Shown here in pieces: positions 22,656 to 32,406 of a DNA stretch of 64,000 nt (its first letter is position 1; the number at the start of each line of letters is the position of its first letter). The notes under the pieces are model-generated. The model made no database searches and was not told the DNA's origin. It saw only the letters and a program-made list of their open reading frames with translations. The DNA is from a virus. The stretch spans positions 1 through 64,000 of the IMG/VR virus record IMGVR_UViG_3300036790_000396. The stretch is one strand, 5' to 3'. Made by a program: the position numbers and the translations under genes.

Positions 22656-24488
22656 GTGACGACCACTGCGGACGTGAGCAGCCAGATCATCCAGCTGCTG
22701 CAGGTGACGATCCCCGATCTGGACACTTCGGTCGGAAGCGTATCGCGGAAGATCATTGACGCAGTTTCCAGCCAGATAGCGGACGCGTCCATCGATACGC
22801 AGCTACTGACATACTCCTACGACATCTACTCGATGACCGGGGCAAACCTGGATTCTTTCGTCCAGCTGTTCGGCATGACCCGGATCCCCGCAGCCAGGGC
22901 GACGGGCACCGTCACATTCACGCGCACGTCCTCCACGGATACCGTGACCATCCCCGTCGGGACCCAGGTCGCCACCTCCGATTCCTCGGTCATCGTGCAG
23001 ACTCTCACCACGGCGATCCTGCCGCCGGGATCAGCCTCGGCCGCCGTTCCCGTCCAGGCTGTCACCGCGGGACCGGACGGAAACGTATCGGCAGGCTCGC
23101 TGACCGTGATCCTCACGCCCGTCGCGGAAATCACCGCAGCGACGAACCTGGGCGCGCTGACCGGCGGCACCAACCAGGAGACGGATTCCCAGCTGCAGGC
23201 CCGCTGGGTCGCGACGGTCTTCCGCAACATGGCGGGCACCAGCGCCATGTTCGAGGGCATCGCCCTGAACAACCCCGCCGTCACCGCCGCCAACGTGGTC
23301 GGCGCCTCCTCGCAGTGGACCGAGCAGCTGCAGGTCGTGAGCGGCGCTGCCACCTCCACCATCACCGACGCCCAGTACGTCTACCCGGCCGGCGAGACCG
23401 CGGGCAATGACATCGAGGGCGGCGACGTTGCCGTCCCCGGACTGCAGTACACGTGGAACTACGCATCCATCCCGCCGTCCATCACGGTGATCGACTCCAG
23501 CTACTTCCCCTCCGGCGATATCTTCACCCTGCAGTACCAGTACATCGACGCGTGGTCCCGTAACAGCGCGGCGAACGGGATATTCAACCGGGTTGACGTG
23601 TGGTGCGCCGGCCAGGTGGCGACCGCAGCCTCGCAGACGGTGGCGTGGCTCGGCCCCGCAGCGTTTTCCGCGACCTCGACGAACGCTTACTACAATGAGG
23701 ACTTCGTGCGCCCGGACGGCTCTAGCCCTGCCGTGGGGAACTACTTCATCCCGCTGTCGTTCGTGCCGGTCCTCACCATGGACCCCGTCCTGACTATCGG
23801 AGCCCAGCAGTACGGGCTTGCCACTGCTGCCCACCCCCTGGGGACTTCCTCGGGAGACGTCGACTACGCATACCAGATCGTGCACCGCAATGACGCGAGC
23901 GGCTGGGGCCCGTACTCCGAGGCGGGCCTTGAGTGGGAGGCGTCGATGGGACTGGCCTCCGGCACGGCGATACCGGCGGGCTCGTCGGGCGACTACACCT
24001 ACAACGCGGTGCCCCTTCAGGTGCAGCAGGCGATCGACAACTGGCGCCTGGCGAGCATCGACGTGATCGCGCACCAGGCGATCGAGACCTACCTGCGCTT
24101 CTCCCTGGCGGTCATCTTCGACCCGTCGGTCACCTCGTCGGTCACGGTGACCGCCGTCCAGCAGGCTCTTTCCTCGTGGCTGAGCCAGCTCGGGTTCGGC
24201 GCTACCGTCTACCCCTCCAGCGTCATCCAGCAGGTGGAGAACGTGGCGGGAGTCACTGCTGCCCGGTTCCTGACCGGCTCTGACTGGAGCGGCTGGAACT
24301 CCTCGGATCCTGACAGCTTCGACGTGGGCATCCAGCAGACGGCCTCGGACGGCACGACGGTGCTCTCCTCCTACGTGGACACCAACGGCGCCCCGGTGGA
24401 CATCATCCTCGGGGCTGCCCAGATACCGGCGTTCGGGTCCCTGTACTACATCGCCAAAGCCGGGAACTCCTTCGGGTCCTTTGCCTGA
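22656..24488 (+). CDS. Baseplate J-like protein, 610 aa
   Basis: The N-terminal part (SSQIIQLLQVTIPDLDTSVG, TYSYDIYSMTGANLDSFVQL, FGMTRIPAARATGTVTFTRT) is the hallmark of baseplate-J/gp6-like wedge proteins, with the following VTIPVGTQVATSDSSVIVQT beta domain. GGTNQETDSQLQARWVATVF is the conserved helical motif. The middle has an insertion with aromatic repeats, and the end (AVQQALSSWLSQLGFGATVY, PSSVIQQVENVAGVTAARF) is again family-like. Longer than the common 350-400 residues because of the inserted beta domain. It forms the ring of the baseplate with the gp25-like protein. GTG start with GGGAGGG upstream. Confidence 0.88.
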   Translation: MTTTADVSSQIIQLLQVTIPDLDTSVGSVSRKIIDAVSSQIADASIDTQLLTYSYDIYSMTGANLDSFVQLFGMTRIPAARATGTVTFTRTSSTDTVTIPVGTQVATSDSSVIVQTLTTAILPPGSASAAVPVQAVTAGPDGNVSAGSLTVILTPVAEITAATNLGALTGGTNQETDSQLQARWVATVFRNMAGTSAMFEGIALNNPAVTAANVVGASSQWTEQLQVVSGAATSTITDAQYVYPAGETAGNDIEGGDVAVPGLQYTWNYASIPPSITVIDSSYFPSGDIFTLQYQYIDAWSRNSAANGIFNRVDVWCAGQVATAASQTVAWLGPAAFSATSTNAYYNEDFVRPDGSSPAVGNYFIPLSFVPVLTMDPVLTIGAQQYGLATAAHPLGTSSGDVDYAYQIVHRNDASGWGPYSEAGLEWEASMGLASGTAIPAGSSGDYTYNAVPLQVQQAIDNWRLASIDVIAHQAIETYLRFSLAVIFDPSVTSSVTVTAVQQALSSWLSQLGFGATVYPSSVIQQVENVAGVTAARFLTGSDWSGWNSSDPDSFDVGIQQTASDGTTVLSSYVDTNGAPVDIILGAAQIPAFGSLYYIAKAGNSFGSFA

Positions 24489-24515
24489 TGTCCTCGGAAG
24501 AACAGAGGAGGTGCC

Positions 24516-25898
24516 ATGCCGTCCGTCGTCAGCGACCCGTCCCTGCAGCCGGGGATCGTCAACCAGAACTCCAGCCTGGGGGATTATCCTGATAGTCCCG
24601 TTCAGTCCCTCATGGCGCTGCAGGGGAACCCGGCCCAGCCGCTTGCCGACCGCACCGCCACCGCCACCGGGCTGCTGTTCCCGGACCTGCTCCTGCAGCA
24701 GCGGCTCGCGAACTTCCCCGGGGAAGTGTGGGACCTCACTCCCTCGTCCTACCTGTGGCGCTTCATGTTCGCGCTCATGGGGCCGGCCGGGGCCGGGCAG
24801 CTCCGCAGCCGCCAGCAGTTTGCCCGGCTGGCCACCGCCGTGGCGGGAACTCACTTCTATGACCTCGACGCGTTCTACGGCGCGATCTTCGGCGCCACCC
24901 GCAACGATGCCGCGGCGCTTCCGGTCAACCCTGCCACCGGGACCACGTTCAACCCCTATACCGACGTGGCCACGCAGGACGGCTGGGACGAGATCGGCTC
25001 CCTGGACGCCGTCTACCGCGAGCGCGTCATCCAGCTCGCCCGCGCCATCACGCTGGGCGGCACGGTACCCGGCATGCAGGCCCTTGCCGAGGCGGTCCTG
25101 TCCTGCACCTGCGAGGTGTACGAGACGTGGAAGCTCATCGACTGGCAGGGACCGGAGGGATCCGACGGCAACACCTGGGCCACCATCGAGGCCGACTACG
25201 CCGCCTGGTCAGCATTCGGCACGCTCGTGTGGAGCGATCTCGGCGGCGGCGTGAACTACGGCGGCATGGGCATCAGCGCCCGCTCCGAGATCATCATCAT
25301 GCCGCAGAAAACCTACTCCGGGTCGATCGCCGACCAGCAGCAGGCCGCCTCCGACGCCCAGGCGGTCATGGCCGTCGCCCGCACGCTGGCCCCTTCCTCC
25401 GCCATCGTCTCCGTCAACACCACCGGCTCCCTCGCTGACCAGGAGGTGGGCATCGCCGCGGTCACCTCCGACAGCGACTACTGGGAAGTCATCGCCAAGG
25501 TGCAGGTTCCCTCTGCCGCCGACCCGCTCTACCAGAACTACATCAACGCCTACGACCGCGGCGGCCAGCGCGCTGACCTGGCGACATCCCTGCAGGCCGG
25601 CACTGCGGCATTCACCCAGTCACAGGGCACGCAGTACAGCTACACCGCGTCTGCGTCAGCCGTCTTCTCCTCCAGCTGGGAGCCGAAGACGAGTCCCGTT
25701 GCCGTCCTCGAAGCGCCCAAGACCAACAGCAACGACTACCAGACTGTCGTCTTTCCCGGCGGCAAGCCCGTATCCTGGGTGCCGGCCTGGGGGATCGCCG
25801 ACCCGGCGGTCGCGACCGCGGGCCGGGTGTCCTCTCCCGTCTCGGCCGCCGCCGCTCCCTACTCGGGCCCCCGCGCCCCCGTCACGACGGCAGGATAG
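24516..25898 (+). CDS. Baseplate wedge / tail-fibre connector, 460 aa
   Basis: GAGGAGG precedes the ATG. The N-terminal 200 residues (LQQRLANFPGEVWDLTPSSY, YLWRFMFALMGPAGAGQLRS, then VYRERVIQLARAITLGGTVP) are helical and resemble the gpI/tail-protein-I group that follows baseplate-J genes. The second half is beta-rich with a Ser/Ala-rich C-terminus. The likely role is to join wedge to the fibre proteins encoded next. Family assignment rests on order and fold impression. Confidence 0.65.
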   Translation: MPSVVSDPSLQPGIVNQNSSLGDYPDSPVQSLMALQGNPAQPLADRTATATGLLFPDLLLQQRLANFPGEVWDLTPSSYLWRFMFALMGPAGAGQLRSRQQFARLATAVAGTHFYDLDAFYGAIFGATRNDAAALPVNPATGTTFNPYTDVATQDGWDEIGSLDAVYRERVIQLARAITLGGTVPGMQALAEAVLSCTCEVYETWKLIDWQGPEGSDGNTWATIEADYAAWSAFGTLVWSDLGGGVNYGGMGISARSEIIIMPQKTYSGSIADQQQAASDAQAVMAVARTLAPSSAIVSVNTTGSLADQEVGIAAVTSDSDYWEVIAKVQVPSAADPLYQNYINAYDRGGQRADLATSLQAGTAAFTQSQGTQYSYTASASAVFSSSWEPKTSPVAVLEAPKTNSNDYQTVVFPGGKPVSWVPAWGIADPAVATAGRVSSPVSAAAAPYSGPRAPVTTAG

Positions 25899-25901
25899 AC
25901 A

Positions 25902-28900
25902 GTGGCCTCCGTTCCTCCCGCCGTCACGCTGCCCGGCTCCATCGCGGTGGCCGCCCGGTCCCCGGTCACGGTGGACGGCATCCCGCTGGCCCTGCAGGCT
26001 GCCGTCTCGCAGTCGCCGGCCCCCCAGGCTCCCTCCGGGCAGCAGTTCTGGTCCAGCCAGCTGCGCTCCTACGGCGATCCGGCCAACGACATGATGGTCA
26101 TCCAGCTTGCCTCCCCCCGCCTGATCAATTACGTCAGCCTCTCCCTGCCGCATTTCCCCGCGCAGTACTCCATCGCGTGGCAGGGCGCGAACGGGAAATG
26201 GAACTGGGTCAACGGGCCGAACGGGGTCGTGCTGCAGTTCATCATCACCGGGTCACTGCCGGCGCTCGTCGACTCGGCTGCAGCGCTCACCTCCGGGCTG
26301 AACCCCTACCATTACGGGGCCAACCACTGGATTCGCTACGACGAGAACATCAAGCCCGTCACCGCGTCCGCCCTCCTCGTCGCCGGAACGCGGGCTGTCG
26401 GCCTCGTCACGACGCAGAATCCGGGAAACCTCCCGTCCAATACGGCCGGGAAGGCGGTCCCCTACCCCCTCGGCGTGCAGGGCTTCGATTTCGGCTATCG
26501 GGTCCTGGCCGCCTCCGATGTGCCCTACACGGTGCGCGCGGCCGGGGTCACCACTGAACGCGAATCGTTCGCAGTAGCGGATGACATCAACGGCAACCCC
26601 GTGCAGCTCACGATGCGAGAGAACCGCGCCAGCGACCTGCTGAACGGCCTCCCGTGGAAGTGCGCTCCGCAGCCGTCGTCCGCGGCAGTGGTCAACCTGT
26701 ACGTCGACAGCCGGGACCCTAACGGGAACGCGCAGGTCATCGACCGGTTCTACGTCGCGCCCACCACGAGCGGCGTCACGCTCAACCTCTACACCGCGCC
26801 GTCGGCCCCGCCTGCCGGAGCAGGATTCCAGGCCGTGGACACGCCGCTCGGGTTTCCGGCCGTCAGCACCGCCGGAGCCGTTCCGCCCGTCATCAGCGGG
26901 GGCGGCCTGCTGTTCGCGGGCCAGCCCGGCTGGTGCGATGTCGCGGACGCCAACACCAGCATCGACTTCACGCAGCCATGGTGGACCGGCCTGGAGATCC
27001 AGCCCCAGTTCGGCTCGTCCGACGGCGGCAGCTACTTCATCGCCGACTTCGGCGTGGTGCAGCTGTGGTACTCGGGAGGCACCTGGTATGCCTCCCGGGC
27101 CGGGGGCGCCACGTTCGCGGAGTGGGACGCCGCCCACGCTGCGGGGGACCGGATCCAGTTCGTGCTCGGGTGGGACGGCACTTCCCTTACCGCCTGGAAC
27201 GCCCAGGACGGCGCGATGTGGTCCGTGCCGGTTTCCTCGTCGTCACCGGCCCCGCCGCCGATGACCCCGGTCGGCCTGGGCACCCCGCTGAATCCCAACC
27301 CGTTCTTCCTCGCAGGCACGGAGGAGTGGGAGGGATATGACGGCGCGATCACGATCACGCCCTCGCCGTCCCAGCCGTCTCCGGTCTCGCAGGCGCTCGT
27401 CCTCACTCCTGACGGCACTGACTCGACCGTGGCGATCGAGTCGTCCGGTACTGTCATCAGCGCCGTCCCCGGATCCGTCTACGGGTGGGCCGGGTGGGTG
27501 TACCCCCAGGCGAGCGGTGCCTGCGACCTGGGATTCGACTGGCTGGACAGCGGCGCGTACGTCTCCACGTCGACGGACCTGGTCGACCTTCCCGTCAGCA
27601 CCTGGTCCTTCGTCACCTTCACGTTCACCGCGCCGTCCTCGGGCATCAACCAGCTCGTGATCCGCGCCGGCCGCGACGGTGCCGGGTCTGCGGTTCCCTC
27701 CTCGGATGTCCTCCTGGCCGGTGCGCTGCTCGCCTATGCCGACCCGCCGTCGGGGTTCGTGCAGGCTCCCGTCTCCTATGACGGCGCTCCGCCTTCCGTC
27801 ATGCGCTTCGGCGCCCCGCAGGGAGCCGAGGTGCTGCCGACGCTGTGGCCCGGCAACTACCGGCTCACCAGCTGGATCCTCAAGCAGGAGGCTCCGGCTG
27901 CGGGCACCTCCGGCCTCCCGGCCCAGTACGCCGCCTACGCTGACGGGCCGCCGCAGCAGTACACCGCGCCGCCTGCCGGGCCGGGACCCACTACCGTCAA
28001 TGCCGTAGGCCGGTTCGACGCGTCATTCGCCAACACGGTCCTGTCTCCCCAGGGCTTCGTGGGCGGCCTCGGCGACAGCTGGTCGCTGGCTACGTGGACG
28101 CCCCTCACCTCGGATTTCAAGCTCGCGTCAGGCTACCTGCAGTTCCGCCCGGTCGCTGCGGCAGCATTCCGGTTCGAGTTCACCAACCTGCTCGCGCAGC
28201 CCTACAGCTACTACGCCGGGACTCCCCAGGCCGCGCAGTACTTCCCGCCGTCAGCGGTCACGCCGCCGGTGCTGGCGCTCCCGTCGGCGACCGTTTCCGC
28301 GTCCAGCGCCCGGCTGTCCGGCGCGAACTACTCCCCGGGGCAGCCCCAGCCGCCAGCGAACATGGACCCTGGCCTCGCCGTCGGCCAGTCCGTGTCGGCG
28401 CCGTCCTACGCGACGACAGCATCTCCCCAGCAGCCCTACGCCCAGGGTGCCGCGCTGCCGACTGAGACCATCTACGCGACCGACCCGCAGGGCGCCGAGC
28501 AGATGACCGCCACGGGCGGATCGCTCCTGAACTTCCAGCCGTGGCAGGCCCCGGCGCAGTCCTCTGCCAAGCAGGCAGCCGCCGGGACGACCGCCTACCA
28601 GGAGATCTCCGTCACGCAGCAGTCGTCGGTTGCGTACTTCGCGGGACTGTCGCAGCTGGCGATGTTCAAGGCCGACTACACGACGGCCACCGACACTCCC
28701 GAGTACATCGAGACATTCGGCGACATCTCCGGTATTGACCCGGCAACTCTCGCGCAGCCGCCGGACGGCGGCACGACCGTGCCGTGGGAGTGGGGGCCGG
28801 GACTGCTGACCACTCCCGCGCAGATCCCCCCGGGCGGCTACGCGCAGGTTTCCAGCCCTGTCTACAACAGCGCGCACCAGGTGACCGGCGTGCAGTTCGC

Positions 28901-30059
28901 CGCAGTTACCTCCGGGGCCGTCCAGCTGATGCCCGATCCGTCGTTCACCCGCGGCCTCGCGGACGTGTCCCCGGCCGGGGATGCCCTCCCCCTGACGTAC
29001 GCTGCCTCCTCCTCCCTCCCGCTGGGGTCCCTGGTCACGGTAACGCGGCTGCCCGGGCAGCAGTCATGGGCGGCGGTCATGTCCTCCTACCCGCTGTGGT
29101 CGGCGCTGCTCAGCCCGGCTCTTACCTGGAGCCAGCTGCAGGGGACTCCGGAGGCGAGCCCCTACGGCGGCGTGGCCTATTCCGGCACGCCCGTTCCGAC
29201 GGCGGCTCCGGGCCAGGTGACAATCGCGGCACGGGTATTCTCCTCGGTCGCCCTGACGTTCCCGCTCGTCCTGCAGCTCCTGGACGGGGCAACCGGGAGC
29301 GTGCTCGCCGAGGAGCCCGCCACCGTCTCGGGCGGTACCGTCACCGAGTGGTACGCCCAGTGCACCGTCGGCGAGAGCACCCAGGGAACTGCCACGTGGG
29401 CTCAGGTCGAGGCTGCTTATCCAGCCTGGTCCGCAGTTAACGGCGCCTCATGGTCGGCTGTGGACGACACTGTCCTGGCCCTGGGCGCCACCCTGTCCTG
29501 GCAGATCATCCAGCAGGGCCTGTCGGACGACACCTGGGGCATCGACAACGTCAGCATCTTCGACAGCGCCATCACCTGGGAGTTCTCCGGGGACGGCGGC
29601 CAGTCCTGGTATGCGGCCCTCAACGTGAACGCCAACCCGAACGGCGCCCTGGCACTGCCCCCGCCGGTATCAGGGTCCGGCGCCCAGCTGATGTGGCGCG
29701 TTACCGGCTACCGCCCGGGCCTGACGGTCGCGTCGCTGGCGATCCGCCCGTGGTACAGCATCTACCCCCGGGGCGTGCCGCCGCGGGTCCAGGGGGTCCC
29801 GCACGGCCCGAACGTCTCCGCCCAGGACTATTACGGCCCGATCGCCTCCGACCCCTACTGGCAGCAGTGGTCCGGGCCCGTGCCGCAGGCGTGGTACTGG
29901 GCGTACCAGCAGCAGCTCCTGTCCCAGACCGCCTACCAGCCCGTTACCCCGCCGCCGCCTCCCCTGCCGCAGGCGCAGGTCTATCTCGGGCGCGCGCTCA
30001 TCACCGGCGTCCCGGTGTCCGATGTCCTCCCCGGCCGCGCCCTGGCCCCGCCCGCTTAG
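25902..30059 (+). CDS. Giant beta-rich adhesin-like tail protein, 1385 aa
   Basis: GTG four bases after the previous stop. Residues about 55-120 resemble a coagulation-factor-type discoidin start (VIQLASPRLINYVSLSLPHF). Residues 350-420 look like a lectin-type sandwich (SIDFTQPWWTGLEIQPQF, GDRIQFVLGWDGTSLTAWNA). Residues 485-610 are a carbohydrate-binding-type domain (SVYGWAGWVYPQASGACDLG, VDLPVSTWSFVTFTFTAP), and a related segment recurs near 1100-1210. The C-terminus is Pro-rich. Several binding modules in one chain suggest a host-surface adhesin on the baseplate. It is exceptionally large and has no visible enzyme motif. Confidence 0.7.
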   Translation: MASVPPAVTLPGSIAVAARSPVTVDGIPLALQAAVSQSPAPQAPSGQQFWSSQLRSYGDPANDMMVIQLASPRLINYVSLSLPHFPAQYSIAWQGANGKWNWVNGPNGVVLQFIITGSLPALVDSAAALTSGLNPYHYGANHWIRYDENIKPVTASALLVAGTRAVGLVTTQNPGNLPSNTAGKAVPYPLGVQGFDFGYRVLAASDVPYTVRAAGVTTERESFAVADDINGNPVQLTMRENRASDLLNGLPWKCAPQPSSAAVVNLYVDSRDPNGNAQVIDRFYVAPTTSGVTLNLYTAPSAPPAGAGFQAVDTPLGFPAVSTAGAVPPVISGGGLLFAGQPGWCDVADANTSIDFTQPWWTGLEIQPQFGSSDGGSYFIADFGVVQLWYSGGTWYASRAGGATFAEWDAAHAAGDRIQFVLGWDGTSLTAWNAQDGAMWSVPVSSSSPAPPPMTPVGLGTPLNPNPFFLAGTEEWEGYDGAITITPSPSQPSPVSQALVLTPDGTDSTVAIESSGTVISAVPGSVYGWAGWVYPQASGACDLGFDWLDSGAYVSTSTDLVDLPVSTWSFVTFTFTAPSSGINQLVIRAGRDGAGSAVPSSDVLLAGALLAYADPPSGFVQAPVSYDGAPPSVMRFGAPQGAEVLPTLWPGNYRLTSWILKQEAPAAGTSGLPAQYAAYADGPPQQYTAPPAGPGPTTVNAVGRFDASFANTVLSPQGFVGGLGDSWSLATWTPLTSDFKLASGYLQFRPVAAAAFRFEFTNLLAQPYSYYAGTPQAAQYFPPSAVTPPVLALPSATVSASSARLSGANYSPGQPQPPANMDPGLAVGQSVSAPSYATTASPQQPYAQGAALPTETIYATDPQGAEQMTATGGSLLNFQPWQAPAQSSAKQAAAGTTAYQEISVTQQSSVAYFAGLSQLAMFKADYTTATDTPEYIETFGDISGIDPATLAQPPDGGTTVPWEWGPGLLTTPAQIPPGGYAQVSSPVYNSAHQVTGVQFAAVTSGAVQLMPDPSFTRGLADVSPAGDALPLTYAASSSLPLGSLVTVTRLPGQQSWAAVMSSYPLWSALLSPALTWSQLQGTPEASPYGGVAYSGTPVPTAAPGQVTIAARVFSSVALTFPLVLQLLDGATGSVLAEEPATVSGGTVTEWYAQCTVGESTQGTATWAQVEAAYPAWSAVNGASWSAVDDTVLALGATLSWQIIQQGLSDDTWGIDNVSIFDSAITWEFSGDGGQSWYAALNVNANPNGALALPPPVSGSGAQLMWRVTGYRPGLTVASLAIRPWYSIYPRGVPPRVQGVPHGPNVSAQDYYGPIASDPYWQQWSGPVPQAWYWAYQQQLLSQTAYQPVTPPPPPLPQAQVYLGRALITGVPVSDVLPGRALAPPA

Positions 30060-30067
30060 GAGACCCC

Positions 30068-30820
30068 GTGCTCGCTCATTACTCCGCCCCCGCCCAGTCC
30101 TCGGCCGGCGCGCTGCAGCCGGGGACGCAGGTCGCCGTCTACCAGGAGGGCACCACGGACGGCGGCACGCAGGCCGGTACCCTCATCGGCGGCACCGTGT
30201 ACGCGGATGCCGCCGGCGCGACCCCGCTCGGGAACCCTTTCACGACCGGGAACGGCGAGATCAGCTTCTACCTCGACGCCCCGCTGCGCGTCGACCTGGG
30301 CATGACGCTGCCGGGCGCGTCAGAGGCGCGCTTCCCCGACATCGACGTGCTGATCCCGGCGCAGCCGGTCGACGCGGACGCCGGGGACATCCAGCCCCTC
30401 GGGTCCGCTGCGGCTGCGGGCTCCGTCGGACTTCCCGCGGATGCCGGGCACGTCCACCCGCTGGCGGGGATCACGTCCCTGGTGGCTTCCACCGGCACCG
30501 GCGGGTACTCGCTGGCCAACGGGACCGGCACCATCCTGGCCTGGACCGCCCCGTCTGACGGCGCCCTGCATTACGTGACGGTCGCGGCAGGGCTCGATGT
30601 CAGCGCGAGCGAGACGGGAGGAGCCGTCACGGTCTCCTACCCGCTGCCCGGGGGAGCGACAGCCGGCGCCCAGCCGCTGCTCGCGGGGGGCGCCTCTGCA
30701 GGGGCGCTTACCGCCGCCAGTGCCGGGATCGTCGCTTCCGGCGGCACCGTTACCGTTTCCCAGTCGTCGGCGCTGACTGCGGGAGCCGCGACCCTGTGGG
30801 CCCAGGTCTGGGGCTACTGA
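30068..30820 (+). CDS. Tail spike/fibre with shared N-terminal attachment domain, 250 aa
   Basis: AGGAGA precedes the GTG. Residues 1-135 (HYSAPAQSSAGALQPGTQVA, VYQEGTTDGGTQAGTLIGGT, EISFYLDAPLRVDLGM, GDIQPLGSAAAAGSVGLPAD) are nearly the same as in the next gene and should anchor the protein to the baseplate. The remaining 115 residues form a beta-rich tip (ILAWTAPSDGALHYVTVAAG, TVSYPLPGGATAGAQPLLAG) unlike the neighbour. This is a modular pair made by duplication. Confidence 0.75.
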   Translation: MLAHYSAPAQSSAGALQPGTQVAVYQEGTTDGGTQAGTLIGGTVYADAAGATPLGNPFTTGNGEISFYLDAPLRVDLGMTLPGASEARFPDIDVLIPAQPVDADAGDIQPLGSAAAAGSVGLPADAGHVHPLAGITSLVASTGTGGYSLANGTGTILAWTAPSDGALHYVTVAAGLDVSASETGGAVTVSYPLPGGATAGAQPLLAGGASAGALTAASAGIVASGGTVTVSQSSALTAGAATLWAQVWGY

Positions 30821-30834
30821 ACCGAGGAGATTCC

Positions 30835-32355
30835 ATGCGATCCCATTACCTTGCCCCGGCCCAGTCCCCGTCGGGAGCCATCCAGTCCGGGGCCGTCGTT
30901 TCGGTCTACCAGGAGGGCACCACGGACAACGGCGCCCAGGCGGGCACCCTCATCGCGGGCACCGTCTATGCCGACGCGACGTCGTCGAGCCAGCTCGGCA
31001 ACCCGTTCACTGCCTCGTCGGGCGAGATCAGCTTCTACCTCGACGCCCCGCTGCGCGTCGACCTGGGGATCAGCATCTCCGGGGCCGGGGCCGTTTACTA
31101 CCCTGACGTTGACGTGCTGACGCCCTCCGCCGCCGCCATCGACGCGGACGCCGGGGACATCCAGGCCCTCGGGTCCGCCGCCGTGGCGGGCGCCGTCGGC
31201 CTGGCCGCCGACGCGGGGCACGTTCACCCCTGGGACGGCCTTGGCCTCGCCGTCAACTCCCCGGCGTGGCTCAACGTCAGGGCCGCCCCCTACGGTGCCG
31301 CGGGCGACGGGGCCACCGATGACACGGCGGCCCTCCAGGGGGCCCTCACCGCCGCCGGGGCCGCTTCCCCTCCGGCGTCCGTCTACCTGCCGCCCGGGGT
31401 GTACGGCACGTCGGCCCCGCTCGTCGTCCCCTCCGGCGTTACCCTGCGGGGGGACAAGGGGAACGTCTACGACAGTGCTCACTACGGTGCCGTGATCTAC
31501 CCGCTGAGCACCTGGGGACAGGGGAGCGCCGCCCAGGAGGCGGTCATCATCCTCGGCGCGGGCACCGCGGCGGCCAGCGAGTGCGCGGTCCGCAGCCTCA
31601 GCATCGACACCACCGGCACGTCCGTCACCTGCGACGGCATCGACGGCAACGGCTCTGCTGACAACGTCCTCCTCGACGACGTCTACATCTACTACGCCAA
31701 TTCCGGCGTCAACCCGAAGGGCGGCAACACCTGGTACGGCAGCCGGGTGCACTGCTACCAGTGCTACATCGGGTTCGACGGCTGGGGCACCGACAGCAGC
31801 TGGACCGACTGCCTGGCGGAGGGATGCTCGGGTCCCGGGTGGACGACGACGAACGCGATCAACACCACCCTGACGGCATGCCGGTCAGAGTGGAGCGCCG
31901 GCAACGGCTTCACCGTCGCGGGCACCTCGGCAGCGACCGGCGGCGTCTCCCTCGTCGGCTGCTCCACCGACCGCAACGGCAGCAACGGCATCGAGGTCAG
32001 CTCCACCGGGACGTTCCCGGTGCTGATCAGCGGCTACCAGTCCCGCCGCGACGGGGCGTCGTCGTCCAGCGGCAACTACGCGGGCCTGCAGGTGGACGCG
32101 ACGTGCACGAGCCCCGTCATCGTCGACGGCATGACCTGCTTCCCCGGCTACAACGACCAGGGCACCGGCACCGAGTCACCCGAGTACGGGATCCGGGTGG
32201 TGTCCGGCGCGACGTTCGTGCAGGTGACTAACGCCTACCTGCACGCCATCACGGCAGGGGTGAACGGGACGATCACCTGCACCCGCGCGGTCGCGTCCCG
32301 TACAGGCCACTGGAACGCCTCCGGCGCGATCACGGTCGCCACGGACGCGTCCTGA
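30835..32355 (+). CDS. Tail spike with pectate-lyase-like beta helix, 506 aa
   Basis: GAGGAGA precedes ATG 30835. The N-terminal 135 residues match the gene before. From about residue 145 the sequence NVRAAPYGAAGDGATDDTAA is the standard opening of a Pectate_lyase_3 beta helix (D-G-x-x-D-D-T-x-A), followed by VYLPPGVYGTSAPLVVPSGV and a ladder of helix turns to the end, with Cys-rich stacking (CAVRSLSIDTTG, VHCYQCYIGFDGWG). It is probably a polysaccharide depolymerase or receptor-binding spike; a catalytic set cannot be chosen by eye. It is the last gene of the late block. Confidence 0.85.
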   Translation: MRSHYLAPAQSPSGAIQSGAVVSVYQEGTTDNGAQAGTLIAGTVYADATSSSQLGNPFTASSGEISFYLDAPLRVDLGISISGAGAVYYPDVDVLTPSAAAIDADAGDIQALGSAAVAGAVGLAADAGHVHPWDGLGLAVNSPAWLNVRAAPYGAAGDGATDDTAALQGALTAAGAASPPASVYLPPGVYGTSAPLVVPSGVTLRGDKGNVYDSAHYGAVIYPLSTWGQGSAAQEAVIILGAGTAAASECAVRSLSIDTTGTSVTCDGIDGNGSADNVLLDDVYIYYANSGVNPKGGNTWYGSRVHCYQCYIGFDGWGTDSSWTDCLAEGCSGPGWTTTNAINTTLTACRSEWSAGNGFTVAGTSAATGGVSLVGCSTDRNGSNGIEVSSTGTFPVLISGYQSRRDGASSSSGNYAGLQVDATCTSPVIVDGMTCFPGYNDQGTGTESPEYGIRVVSGATFVQVTNAYLHAITAGVNGTITCTRAVASRTGHWNASGAITVATDAS

Positions 32356-32359
32356 GATG

Positions 32360-32398
32360 CCGGGAGCCCGGAGAGGACCGTGCTCTCCGGGCTCCCGG
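32360..32398. terminator. 16-bp perfect hairpin between convergent operons
   Basis: CCGGGAGCCCGGAGAG pairs fully with CTCTCCGGGCTCCCGG around a seven-base loop. It separates the + strand late genes from the minus-strand helicase gene and should stop transcription both ways. Confidence 0.85.
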
Positions 32399-32406
32399 CC
32401 TGCACG

